36,156 bases of DNA from Elusimicrobiota bacterium (GTDB lineage: Bacteria; Elusimicrobiota; Elusimicrobia; Elusimicrobiales; UBA9959), in the NCBI GenBank assembly GCA_016209085.1, contig JACQWV010000016.1:1-36156 (forward strand). Reading direction: 5' to 3'. Shown one piece after another: positions 14,661 to 21,827 of the stretch. Position numbers and translations under genes: made by a program. Position 1 is the first letter of the stretch. Each line of letters starts with the position of its first letter. Below the pieces are notes generated by a model, which worked only from the letters and a program-made list of their open reading frames with translations, made no database searches and was not told where the DNA came from.

Positions 14661-15070
14661 TAATAATTGAACTCTGTGTTGTCTACAACACCTGTGTTTA
14701 TTTTGGTCGCTGCTATCCCTGCTGAAGCGTTTATGTCAGCGTCAGCTATTGTAGCGTTCACTATGTGCGTTGATACTATGGTCCCAGTTATCTTGTCGCC
14801 TGATATGGACGAAACATCAGCGTCCGTTATGTTCAGCGCAGCCAGCTTGCTCTTGGTTATTGCTGCTGCTGTATTAATGTCCGCATTCGCTATGGTGTCG
14901 TCCAATATCTCGGCTGACGCTATGTCGCTGCCCAATAATGATACTTGAGCGGATAATGCAGCGTTTGCTATTGAAGCAGCCGGCAATGTTATTGATGTCC
15001 CTACCTTAAATATATTCACTGTTCCTGACGATACATAAAACGTGGCTCCGCTTTGTAATGTGTCCTGCAG
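14283..15070. repeat. 375-bp direct repeat in the modular surface protein gene
   Basis: Copies 14283-14657 and 14696-15070 lie 413 bp apart and differ at about 11 positions, nearly all in the first 60 bp; about 300 bp are almost identical. Each copy ends, on the gene's coding strand begins, at CTGCAG, and each junction at that point changes the reading frame. This fits recent duplication or conversion, or a collapse/misjoin in assembly. Confidence 0.85.
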
Positions 15071-15082
15071 CCCCATCCGCAA
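14603..15082 (-). CDS. Modular surface protein, middle fragment (frameshifted)
   Basis: This frame holds the first copy of the repeated module (DTLQSGATFYVSSGTVNIF, then ASIANAALSAQVSLLGSDIA and SKLAALNITDADVSS). It overlaps the signal-peptide fragment (15006-15524) in another frame. The homologous protein order reads VPAGFADG in the upstream frame followed by DTLQSGATF in this one, so a 1-nt difference near CTGCAG (15065-15070) separates them. After KINTGVVDNTEFNY the frame loses homology and the module resumes in the frame of 13878-14660. Confidence 0.55.
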   Translation of the reverse strand: MRMGLQDTLQSGATFYVSSGTVNIFKVGTSITLPAASIANAALSAQVSLLGSDIASAEILDDTIANADINTAAAITKSKLAALNITDADVSSISGDKITGTIVSTHIVNATIADADINASAGIAATKINTGVVDNTEFNYYCCRTHYKAEPRFMYRQEQ

Positions 15083-15524
15083 AACCAGCAGGCACGCTTG
15101 TCAAAGCATTCCAGTTAACAATCGCATCTGATGACAAAGACTGTGCCACTAATGAATATGGAGCAGAAACTATTTCTTCTCTGGGGGAGAGGGTAGTGCC
15201 ATCAATCGTAATTTCCACATATCTGGGCCCGGAGAATGTTGATGTTGAAATATCCACCGGAGTGCCTGTTTGCAGAACTACGCTGAAAATGCCATTCGTT
15301 ATGGAAACGCTGTGAGTCTGACTTGTCCATACGAGATTTCCACCAGAGGATGCGTCATATATTTTAAATATAAAATTTTTTGTTCCAGTGACCGGCTGGC
15401 CGCTCTCGTCAAGTTTTCCCTGGAAATTAACGCGCAGAGGCGCTGCGGCGCTTAGATAAGAAGACAGAGAGATAAAAAAATATGAAGACAGAATTAGAGA
15501 CGCGATTTGTATGTTTCTTTTCAT
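15006..15524 (-). CDS. Modular surface protein, N-terminal fragment with signal peptide
   Basis: The start is supported by GGAGG (6 nt before the ATG) and a signal peptide (KRNIQIASLILSSYFFISL, cleavage near SAAAP). A beta-sandwich-like domain follows (LRVNFQGKLDESGQPVTGTK, then FKIYDASSGGNLVW and ITNGIFSVVLQTG, PRYVEITIDG, APYSLVAQSL). This N-terminal form precedes repetitive tail-fibre-like modules in related surface proteins. After ALTSVPAGFADG the frame runs into unrelated residues (HITKRSHVLCIVRNSEYI), while the expected DTLQSGATF continues in another frame. It sits 43 bp after the FlgD-tail gene and is probably secreted with the help of the PorV-type machinery. Confidence 0.7.
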   Translation of the reverse strand: MKRNIQIASLILSSYFFISLSSYLSAAAPLRVNFQGKLDESGQPVTGTKNFIFKIYDASSGGNLVWTSQTHSVSITNGIFSVVLQTGTPVDISTSTFSGPRYVEITIDGTTLSPREEIVSAPYSLVAQSLSSDAIVNWNALTSVPAGFADGAAGHITKRSHVLCIVRNSEYI

Positions 15525-15567
15525 GGTAAACCTCCAGAAGTATTTAAAATTAGCATTTAAAATTCCG

Positions 15568-16119
15568 CTATTTTATTATCATCAACTTGCCTTTTTTGGC
15601 GCCGATGATGTTTTTTATCAAAAATAAATATACCCCGCTTGCGAGGTTTTCACCTCTTGAGTTTTTGACATCCCACTCTATATAGTCATTCCCATCACTT
15701 TTTTTAATGGTTCTTATAATCTCGCCGGAAATGGTGTATATTTTTATTTCAGCGTCTCTCGTCAGGTCTTTAAAAGTTATTTTCGTGTGTCCCAGCGAGG
15801 GTTTAAATGGCACTGGGTAGCAATGGGCAAGGGACAAATCTTTTTTCGCAGTTTCGGTTACTACTATGGTTGGAACGATTCCACCTGCAACAGTGAAATT
15901 ACCTCCGGATAAATTGGTTCCTGCTATATTCTGACCCACGTTCACAGCGCTCATGCTTAGATTTCCGCCAGTGGCGGGCACACCACCGCCAGAAGATATT
16001 GAAATAGCCGGAATTATGAAATTCCCGCCGGTAAGAACAGCAGAATACAAATAAAAAGCAAAGAGCAGGCAAAGAAAAATGCAGAGTGTCAGTAAAACCG
16101 ATTTTTTTGCGATTTTCAT
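15568..16119 (-). CDS. Secreted protein with FlgD-like / type IX-style C-terminal domain
   Basis: About 183 residues if started at ATG 16119, which gives a proper N-terminal signal/anchor (MKIAKKSVLLTLCIFLCLLF). The longer frame from 16242 would overlap the porV-like gene and bury the signal. The middle is Gly/Ser/Asn-rich (GGNLSMSAVNVGQNIAGTN). The C-terminal 85 residues have the FlgD-Ig/sorting-tail pattern: CYPVPFKPSLGHTKITF, IKIYTISGEIIRTI, EWDVKNSRGENLASGVYLF, KGKLMIIK. Such tails direct proteins to a PorV-dependent outer-membrane route in Bacteroidota; the same use here is inferred from the adjoining porV-like gene. Confidence 0.75.
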   Translation of the reverse strand: MKIAKKSVLLTLCIFLCLLFAFYLYSAVLTGGNFIIPAISISSGGGVPATGGNLSMSAVNVGQNIAGTNLSGGNFTVAGGIVPTIVVTETAKKDLSLAHCYPVPFKPSLGHTKITFKDLTRDAEIKIYTISGEIIRTIKKSDGNDYIEWDVKNSRGENLASGVYLFLIKNIIGAKKGKLMIIK

Positions 16120-16123
16120 AAAA

Positions 16124-17149
16124 TTAACCAGCTTTTTCAGGAGGTATGGGTTCAGATTTCTCTTTCTGCATATCTGGCGACGGCCCCACTGTACTGCCAA
16201 ATCTATAGAGTATACCCATTTTGTGTATGTTGCCAAAATCATAGGTGTTGCTGAAAGAATAATCTACCTCCACACTCTGATTCAAAAATTTTGCACATCT
16301 GATTCCAAACCCAAGATTAAATCCCTCAGAAATATCGCCGAAGGAATTGTAACCGACTCTCAGGGCAAATAGTTCGTAAAATATATTTTCCATGCCAGCT
16401 GCTATATAGTTTTGCCCGTCCCTGGGAAAATTCCAATCCAGGGATAGTGTTGTCCAGTAGTCTCTGGCCGGATGACTTTTGTAGGCAATACCGGTTTTGA
16501 ATTCTAATGGAAGTTTATAGCTTTCATTTATAAATTTGACTTTGCTTGAAACCACATTGTTCACTGCAAAAGCCACGCTTAAATTGTTCATTTTAGAGCT
16601 TATATTCGGTTTAAGAAGGACTCCTATGTCTAGCCCGAAGCCGGAACTTTTTATAGTGTCAAGTTTTTCACTCAAGTATTTTAGATTGGCTCCGTAAGAA
16701 AACGACTCAAACGAATCATTATCAAGAAGGCGACAGTGTTTTGCGTATGAAAGGTTCACAGCCATGTCGTATGCTGAAACAGAGTCTATCTTGGTATTGT
16801 TGTTGTCATAAGCGTCAAATTTTGAAACTGAAAGGTAATTAACTCCTACACCGAAAACCCCTATCTTCGCAGGAAATGCTCCAGCAAACCATTGCTGTGA
16901 TATGTCTTCAAAATATTTGTTGTGAACAAAAGTAATTTCAGTTTTGTCCAGCTGCGCCAGCCCGCCAGGGTTGTAATAAATGGCATTCACATCGTCTGCC
17001 ACGGCTGTAAAAGCAGAACCAAGGGCAGTTTGCCTTGCACCGACCGGAATTTTAAGGAAATTCGCGGACGTGGTTCCGGGCCCGGAAGCGAATGAAGGCG
17101 CATTCAATAGAGAAAATATAATTACTAAAAGAAGACTATTCTTAATCAT
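16124..17149 (-). CDS. PorV/PorQ-family outer-membrane beta-barrel protein
   Basis: A 341-residue protein with a signal peptide (cleavage near SFA-SG, residue 22) and the family's N-terminal signature: ANFLKIPVGARQTALGSAFT, followed by AVADDVNAIYYNPGGLAQL. The rest is amphipathic beta-strand pattern (WFAGAFPAKIGVFGVGVNYL; YGANLKYLSEKL; AAGMENIFYELFALRVGYNS), expected to form a FadL-like barrel. PorV shuttles type IX cargo in Bacteroidota; homologues in other phyla accompany proteins with similar tails. It is the first gene of a minus-strand operon with the FlgD-tail and modular surface genes. A short AGGTAA repeat array just upstream supplies its likely ribosome binding sequence. Confidence 0.85.
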   Translation of the reverse strand: MIKNSLLLVIIFSLLNAPSFASGPGTTSANFLKIPVGARQTALGSAFTAVADDVNAIYYNPGGLAQLDKTEITFVHNKYFEDISQQWFAGAFPAKIGVFGVGVNYLSVSKFDAYDNNNTKIDSVSAYDMAVNLSYAKHCRLLDNDSFESFSYGANLKYLSEKLDTIKSSGFGLDIGVLLKPNISSKMNNLSVAFAVNNVVSSKVKFINESYKLPLEFKTGIAYKSHPARDYWTTLSLDWNFPRDGQNYIAAGMENIFYELFALRVGYNSFGDISEGFNLGFGIRCAKFLNQSVEVDYSFSNTYDFGNIHKMGILYRFGSTVGPSPDMQKEKSEPIPPEKAG

Positions 17150-17203
17150 TTGTGTTTACCTATATCTATATTACCTATTACCTCTTACCTCATATCTCAT
17201 CTA
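17150..17203. repeat. AGGTAA-type short repeat array before the porV-like gene
   Basis: On the minus strand the motif AGGTAA occurs four times at 7-17 bp spacing (GAGGTAAGAGGTAATAGGTAA, with one more just before the ATG). It belongs with the degenerate 7-bp repeats elsewhere in the window. The last AGGTAA lies about 8 nt before the start codon and could act as ribosome binding site. Confidence 0.6.
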
Positions 17204-17282
17204 AAAGTGATAAAGTTTAAGCGTTATTAAAATTATGTACATGTGTTAGGTAAAATTATATATTAGCATCTGGCTAACTGTT

Positions 17283-17311
17283 TTGTCAAGTGTGTGCTGA
17301 TGTGCTAAAAT
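17283..17311 (+). promoter_or_regulatory. Promoter of the diguanylate cyclase operon (leaderless)
   Basis: TTGTCA (17283-17288), a 17-nt spacer, then TAAAAT (17306-17311). The ATG at 17319 follows after 7 nt, and no Shine-Dalgarno sequence is present, so transcription is predicted to begin at the start codon. Confidence 0.6.
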
Positions 17312-17318
17312 TTAATTA

Positions 17319-18698
17319 ATGTTTTCTAATAAGTCGGCTAAAATTTTATCGTCTTTTCTGGTTTTTTTCGCGATTTCATATCTGCTCTGGAGGTTCAGAG
17401 AGCATTTTCTCTGGATTTTCCCGTGTTACGGCATGGTTTTTGCCCTGCTTTCAGGAGAAAAAGAACTCAGATTCATCTTTATTTTTCTGACCACGGCAAT
17501 AGGCTTTCTGATGGGAAGAATCTCCGGCCAGCAAGCTGGTCCGGCTGGAACCGTCATGCAGTTTGCAGAGGTAGCGTCTTTGTGGCTGACCGCTTATTTT
17601 TTGAATTATCTGGAATCATCGGCAAATAAAATAAAAACCGGGCTGAACGCTGAATTTGAGAGAAATTCCCAGAAACTCGTAGAGCTTGAAAAACAAATCC
17701 GGACATACAGGGAGCATAAAGAAAACCGTGTCGGCAAAGTGCAGTTTCAATCGGAATTGTCTTATTCAGTTCAGTACATATCCAGCGCCTCTTCAATAGA
17801 CGACATAAAGGCTAAAATAAAGGAACTCGGCCGCAAATACGTTTCCGAAGCCGAAATCTTCGTTGAATCCGGCGCGCCCAAAGATGTATTTGAAAACTGG
17901 GCGGCTGAAAGAAAGATACCGCTTCTGGTCGGCAATGCAGGGGAAGATAAAAGATTCAACCTGCGCGATTCAACGGTCAAGGATAAATCTGTCATGGTTG
18001 TGCCTCTGGCCATTTTCGGCTCAATCGTCGGATTTATAAAAGCGGTTTCTACTTCTCCCAATAAATTCAGAACCGAAGAGCTCAGGTTTCTTGAACTCAT
18101 TTCAACCATCTCAGGCGCCAGCATGGAAAACATTTTTCTGTTTGATAAAGTACGGGAGTTAGCCATAAAAGACGGGCTGACAAAACTTTATACCCACAGG
18201 ATGTTCCAGACAAGGATTGAAGAAGAAATACTGCGCTCTGCAAGAACAAAAGTCCCTTTCTCCCTGATAATGGCAGACATAGACCATTTCAAGAAATACA
18301 ACGACACCTACGGACACCAGGCAGGAGACGAAGCGCTTAAAAGCGCAGCGGCAGCGCTTCTTGAAAACATCAGGGACATAGATTTCGCGGCCAGATACGG
18401 AGGCGAGGAGTTTGCCGTAATACTTACAGGCGTAGGGAAAGAACAGGCGGCAGCTGTTGCCGAAGGAATGAGAAAAAGACTTGAATCAGAAACCCTGAGC
18501 TTCGGGACCGGTTCAGGCAGTTCGCAGAGCTCGCTGCACCTGGGGCCGCAGAGCGGCTGTTCCGGCAGGGTTACAGCGAGCTTCGGCATTTCAGAGTTCC
18601 CGTCCGACGCGGCAATTTCAAGCCAGCTCATAAGAATTGCCGACGAGCGGCTTTACAGGGCAAAGGAACAAGGAAGGAACATGGTGGCGTATGAATGA
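17319..18698 (+). CDS. Membrane-anchored diguanylate cyclase (GAF-like + GGDEF)
   Basis: A 459-residue protein. Two or three membrane segments lie in residues 7-95, then a coiled coil (about 100-130), a GAF-like sensor (about 140-275), and a GGDEF domain with RYGGEEF (GGEEF at 361-365). An inhibitory-site RxxD (RDID, 352-355) lies five residues before it. It should make c-di-GMP with product feedback. The loop before the final VTASFGISEF strand (about residues 400-416) is some 14 residues longer than in the neighbouring cyclase and is encoded by palindromic element family A (18516-18563). The stop overlaps the next start by ATGA. Confidence 0.9.
   Translation: MFSNKSAKILSSFLVFFAISYLLWRFREHFLWIFPCYGMVFALLSGEKELRFIFIFLTTAIGFLMGRISGQQAGPAGTVMQFAEVASLWLTAYFLNYLESSANKIKTGLNAEFERNSQKLVELEKQIRTYREHKENRVGKVQFQSELSYSVQYISSASSIDDIKAKIKELGRKYVSEAEIFVESGAPKDVFENWAAERKIPLLVGNAGEDKRFNLRDSTVKDKSVMVVPLAIFGSIVGFIKAVSTSPNKFRTEELRFLELISTISGASMENIFLFDKVRELAIKDGLTKLYTHRMFQTRIEEEILRSARTKVPFSLIMADIDHFKKYNDTYGHQAGDEALKSAAAALLENIRDIDFAARYGGEEFAVILTGVGKEQAAAVAEGMRKRLESETLSFGTGSGSSQSSLHLGPQSGCSGRVTASFGISEFPSDAAISSQLIRIADERLYRAKEQGRNMVAYE
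18516..18563 (-). repeat. Palindromic element family A, copy 2 (in frame, antisense, in the diguanylate cyclase gene)
   Basis: The minus strand of 18537-18563 reads GGAACAGCCGCTCTGCGGCC then CCAGGTG, matching alr 29235-29261 at 25 of 27 positions. Here the element lies opposite to the gene's direction. The flank continues as CAGCGAGCTCTGCGAACTGC, replacing the second stem seen in the other copies. Confidence 0.8.
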
Positions 18699-19972
18699 AT
18701 AATTTAAGCCCGGTTTTAATGGCTTTTGCGCCTGTAGCCGCATACGGGTTCGGCAGGCTAAACAGATTTCTGGGAATCATTGCCGGCCTTGCTTTTTTCA
18801 TTGCCGGCTTTTTCATTACCCCTCAGGCCGACTTCCAGGCTGTTCCTTTTATCGTCTTCTCTTTATGGTGCGCGGCCGCTTTTGTCCATTCATTCATTCT
18901 GAATTCCTTTAAACACGATCCCGTCCTGTCCTTAAAAAGCAAAAAGCTGGCTGAGGACATGAAAACCGCCGCAGAAGACATTGAAAAATTGAAAAAAGAG
19001 CTTCTCAACATAAGCATCAGCGAGCGCAAGGCGGTGGTTCTGTATTCAGCCATAAAACTGCTTTCAGAAACGGTTGATTTTGAAACCGCAGGCAAAATGC
19101 TGTCAAAATACATAAAAGATTATTTTGAGATAGACGATTTTGCGCTTTACATAAAAAATTCCATTGCGGATTCCATGCTAATCAGGTTTGCCTCGGGCAA
19201 AAACGAAAAATTCAATGAAAAAGGCTGGGCTGTTCTGGAACAGATTCTGACCTCCGGAGTAGATAGTTTCGCAAAGCCGCATCTGGAAGGAGCTTCTCCT
19301 GTAAAATTTGTCGTCCCGGCAATCCATTCAGGCGAAACAATAGCGATATTTGCCGGAATTTCAGAAACTCCTGAGATGCACGGAGAAAATCTGATTGAGA
19401 AAGCTGTTGATTTCTGCTCAAAAATAGCCTTTGCAGTCAAAAGGATAGACCTCTTCCGCCAGGTTGAGCGCCTTTCCAGAATTGACGGGCTGACAGGCGT
19501 GTTCAGGAGAAACGTGCTTGACGAGAAAATAGCGGAAGAAATACGGAGAGCCAGAACTTTTAAAACCACTTTCGGACTTATGATAGCGGACATAGACCGG
19601 TTTAAAAACCTTAACGACGCGTACGGACACCAGTTCGGCGACGCGGTCCTGCGCCGCGTGGGGGAAATTCTCAAAGACAGCGTGTATGAAACCGACTTTG
19701 TAGGGAGGTACGGAGGCGAGGAATTCGGGATAGTGCTTCCGAGAGCGGATTATGCCGGCGTGCTGAGAAAAGCGGAATTCGTGCGCCGCAGGATAGCATC
19801 GGAGAATTTTACTCAGGGACTTGAAAGTGTTAAAATAACCCTATCCATAGGAATAGCTCACTTTCCGAGAGACGGCTCAGCTGCCGAAGAAATAATCATG
19901 GCTGCCGACAAAGCTCTTTACAGGGCAAAAGAAACCGGCAGAAACAGAGTGGTTGAAGCATCATCTATATAA
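18695..19972 (+). CDS. Membrane-anchored diguanylate cyclase (GGDEF)
   Basis: A 425-residue paralogue-like protein: two hydrophobic segments in the first 70 residues, a coiled coil (about 78-110), a GAF-like region (about 120-255), then GGDEF with RYGGEEF (GGEEF at 340-344). The position equivalent to the inhibitory RxxD reads YETD (331-334), so product inhibition is probably lost. It is translationally coupled to the upstream cyclase (ATGA overlap). The loop before KITLSIGIAHFP is short, giving a useful reference for the insertion in its neighbour. sppA follows after 13 bp, so the three genes may form one transcript. Confidence 0.9.
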   Translation: MNNLSPVLMAFAPVAAYGFGRLNRFLGIIAGLAFFIAGFFITPQADFQAVPFIVFSLWCAAAFVHSFILNSFKHDPVLSLKSKKLAEDMKTAAEDIEKLKKELLNISISERKAVVLYSAIKLLSETVDFETAGKMLSKYIKDYFEIDDFALYIKNSIADSMLIRFASGKNEKFNEKGWAVLEQILTSGVDSFAKPHLEGASPVKFVVPAIHSGETIAIFAGISETPEMHGENLIEKAVDFCSKIAFAVKRIDLFRQVERLSRIDGLTGVFRRNVLDEKIAEEIRRARTFKTTFGLMIADIDRFKNLNDAYGHQFGDAVLRRVGEILKDSVYETDFVGRYGGEEFGIVLPRADYAGVLRKAEFVRRRIASENFTQGLESVKITLSIGIAHFPRDGSAAEEIIMAADKALYRAKETGRNRVVEASSI

Positions 19973-19985
19973 AAAAGGAGTATTT

Positions 19986-21008
19986 ATGGAATCCAACGAA
20001 AACAACGCGCAAAATCAGCAGCAAAACAATCCGGCTCCAGAGAAACCATCCGGCACAAAGACCTGGGTTAAACTTCTCGCGGTATTTTATCTCATTGCCG
20101 TGGCCTCGTCTTTTCTGATTATCGGGAAAACGGCTCCCGGTAAAGGCCCCTCCTTAAAACCCGGGGAGATATCCGGCTTCGGAAAAATCGCTTCGGCCAA
20201 ATCGGACGCGGTAGCGGTCATACCGATTTACGGGACCATATACCAGTCAAACTCCGCAAGCATCTTTGAAAAAGGCAGCCAGTACATAGCCAAAAAGATA
20301 AAATTAATGGCTGAAAAAAAAGAGGTCAAAGCGATTGTTCTGGACATAAACTCTCCGGGCGGAACAGTCGGCGCGGTGCAGGAAATTCATTCGGTAATAT
20401 CCAGAATGAAAGCGGAGACAAAAAAACCGTTTGTGGCGATGTTCGGAGACATGTCGGCCAGCGGCGGATATTACATTGCAAGCGCCTGCGACAAAATAGT
20501 CTCGCACCCCGGCGCTTTAACCGGCTCAATTGGGGTAATGTTCAGCCTTGCCAATTTTGAAGGGCTTTTTAAAAAAATCGGCGTTAAAAGCGAAGCCGTT
20601 AAGTCCGGCAAATTCAAGGACATGGGCTCGCCGATGAGAGAAATGAGCGAGGAAGAGAGAAAAATTTTAAAAGGCATTATTGACGACACGTACTCTCAGT
20701 TCGTGGACGCAGTCAGCGCAGGCAGAAATCTGCCCCGCGACGAAGTGGTTAAACTGGCCGACGGCAGAATTTTCACAGGCAGACAGGCGTTTGACCTGAA
20801 ACTGATTGATATCACCGGAAGCCTTCAGGACGCGGTTGACCTGGCCGGCGTTCTTGCGGGAATCGGGAAAAATCCCAGGATTATAAAACACACGGACGCC
20901 TTTGAGGATTTTTTTTCGGTTCTGGAATATAAAACAGGCCTTGTAAAGATCAAGGACTTTTTCAATCAAAGCCCCCGTCTTGAATACAGGTGGGACATGG
21001 GCGACTAA
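19986..21008 (+). CDS. sppA: Signal peptide peptidase SppA (S49 family)
   Basis: 340 residues from the ATG at 19986, which is preceded by AAAGGAG; an upstream TTG frame would overlap the cyclase stop. A polar N-terminus (NENNAQNQQQNNPAPEK) precedes one membrane helix (about 24-46). The serine/lysine dyad is visible as DMSASGGYYIASACD (Ser near 159) and SGKFKDMGSP (Lys near 210), with INSPGGTVGAVQEI and TGSIGVMF typical of short SppA. It degrades cleaved signal peptides in the membrane. The C-terminal tail (residues 300-340) is not conserved. Confidence 0.93.
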   Translation: MESNENNAQNQQQNNPAPEKPSGTKTWVKLLAVFYLIAVASSFLIIGKTAPGKGPSLKPGEISGFGKIASAKSDAVAVIPIYGTIYQSNSASIFEKGSQYIAKKIKLMAEKKEVKAIVLDINSPGGTVGAVQEIHSVISRMKAETKKPFVAMFGDMSASGGYYIASACDKIVSHPGALTGSIGVMFSLANFEGLFKKIGVKSEAVKSGKFKDMGSPMREMSEEERKILKGIIDDTYSQFVDAVSAGRNLPRDEVVKLADGRIFTGRQAFDLKLIDITGSLQDAVDLAGVLAGIGKNPRIIKHTDAFEDFFSVLEYKTGLVKIKDFFNQSPRLEYRWDMGD

Positions 21009-21011
21009 AAG

Positions 21012-21140
21012 TAGCTGCAGAGCAAAGCTCTGCCAAGTGATTGAGTTATTAAGTAATTAAGTGATTAAGCGATACGTTTGAAATTTAATTGCTTTTCAAA
21101 CTTAATCTCTCAATATCTCAATAACTTAATTACTGAAAGA
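21012..21140. repeat. Hairpin plus degenerate 7-bp repeats after sppA
   Basis: GCAGAGCAAAGCTCTGC (about 21015-21031) is a perfect hairpin that also occurs, minus one A, near 35967. It is followed by TTAAG-type repeats at about 7-bp spacing (TTATTAAGTAATTAAGTGAT) and, after CTTTTCAAAC, their inverted counterpart (CTCAATAACTTAATTACT). Confidence 0.7.
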
Positions 21141-21147
21141 GGTTTTT

Positions 21148-21690
21148 ATGAATCTTATAAATGCTTTGACCAGAGCGATTGACGAACCGGATGTCTTTAT
21201 CAGCCAATCTACGACCAGGGATCTCGCATGGCCGGGTATTACGGGGTATTTAGCGAGTTCCTTGAGTTTCTTCGTTTTCTTCGGACTGTCCGGTTTCATA
21301 CCCTTCAGATTTTTTTCATTTTTTGCCATAGCTTTTTTTATCATTGCGGGGAATTTCTTCTCTTTGTCAATGATTCACCTTTTTCTTGAATCAACCGGCG
21401 CAAACGGAAATGCGGTGAAACTCTTCCTGTTTTCCGGCATCATTGGTTTTTTTCACACGATTCTGGTCCCCCTGGGCATTATGACAAAAATAAGTTATTT
21501 CGGAATATTCTTAAGCATAATCGCCGTAACAACCGCTGCGCTGTTTTTTAAAATATGGACGATAAGGCGGTTATACAACGCTTCCAGAAGCAAGGCATTC
21601 TGGGCGATATCAGCGCCCTATCTGGTTTTTTCAGCGGCTTTCTTCATTTTTACGGCGTTTGCAACCGCCTGGTTTTTGTGGGTTATATAA
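21148..21690 (+). CDS. Yip1-domain-like integral membrane protein
   Basis: A 180-residue protein starting NLINALTRAIDEPDVFI with five hydrophobic segments (about 28-45, 50-70, 88-112, 118-138, 152-176). The N-terminal soluble helix and the five-span layout fit the Yip1 family, common in bacteria next to polymerase and housekeeping genes but of unknown function. AGAGG lies 7 nt before the ATG. It lies between two repeat arrays, so it is probably transcribed on its own or from upstream. Confidence 0.6.
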   Translation: MNLINALTRAIDEPDVFISQSTTRDLAWPGITGYLASSLSFFVFFGLSGFIPFRFFSFFAIAFFIIAGNFFSLSMIHLFLESTGANGNAVKLFLFSGIIGFFHTILVPLGIMTKISYFGIFLSIIAVTTAALFFKIWTIRRLYNASRSKAFWAISAPYLVFSAAFFIFTAFATAWFLWVI

Positions 21691-21692
21691 CA

Positions 21693-21826
21693 GATAGTGA
21701 AGAGTGGTTAGTGGCGAGTGGCTAACTGCAGTGGCGAGTGATGAGTTATTAGTGGTGAGTAAAAAAACTAATCACTACTCACTAACCACTATCCACTGCT
21801 GTTAATTGAACACTATTCACTGAAGT
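21693..21826. repeat. Inverted array of degenerate 7-bp repeats before polX
   Basis: AGTGGTTAGTGGCGAGTGGC with further GAGTGAT/GAGTTAT units reads in one direction. After AAAAAA it is followed by the complement (CACTACTCACTAACCACT). The whole array could fold into a long imperfect hairpin. The end (CACTATTCACTGAAG) resembles the TTCACTGAA arms of the palindromes at 12533 and 13198. Confidence 0.8.
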
Positions 21827-21827
21827 T

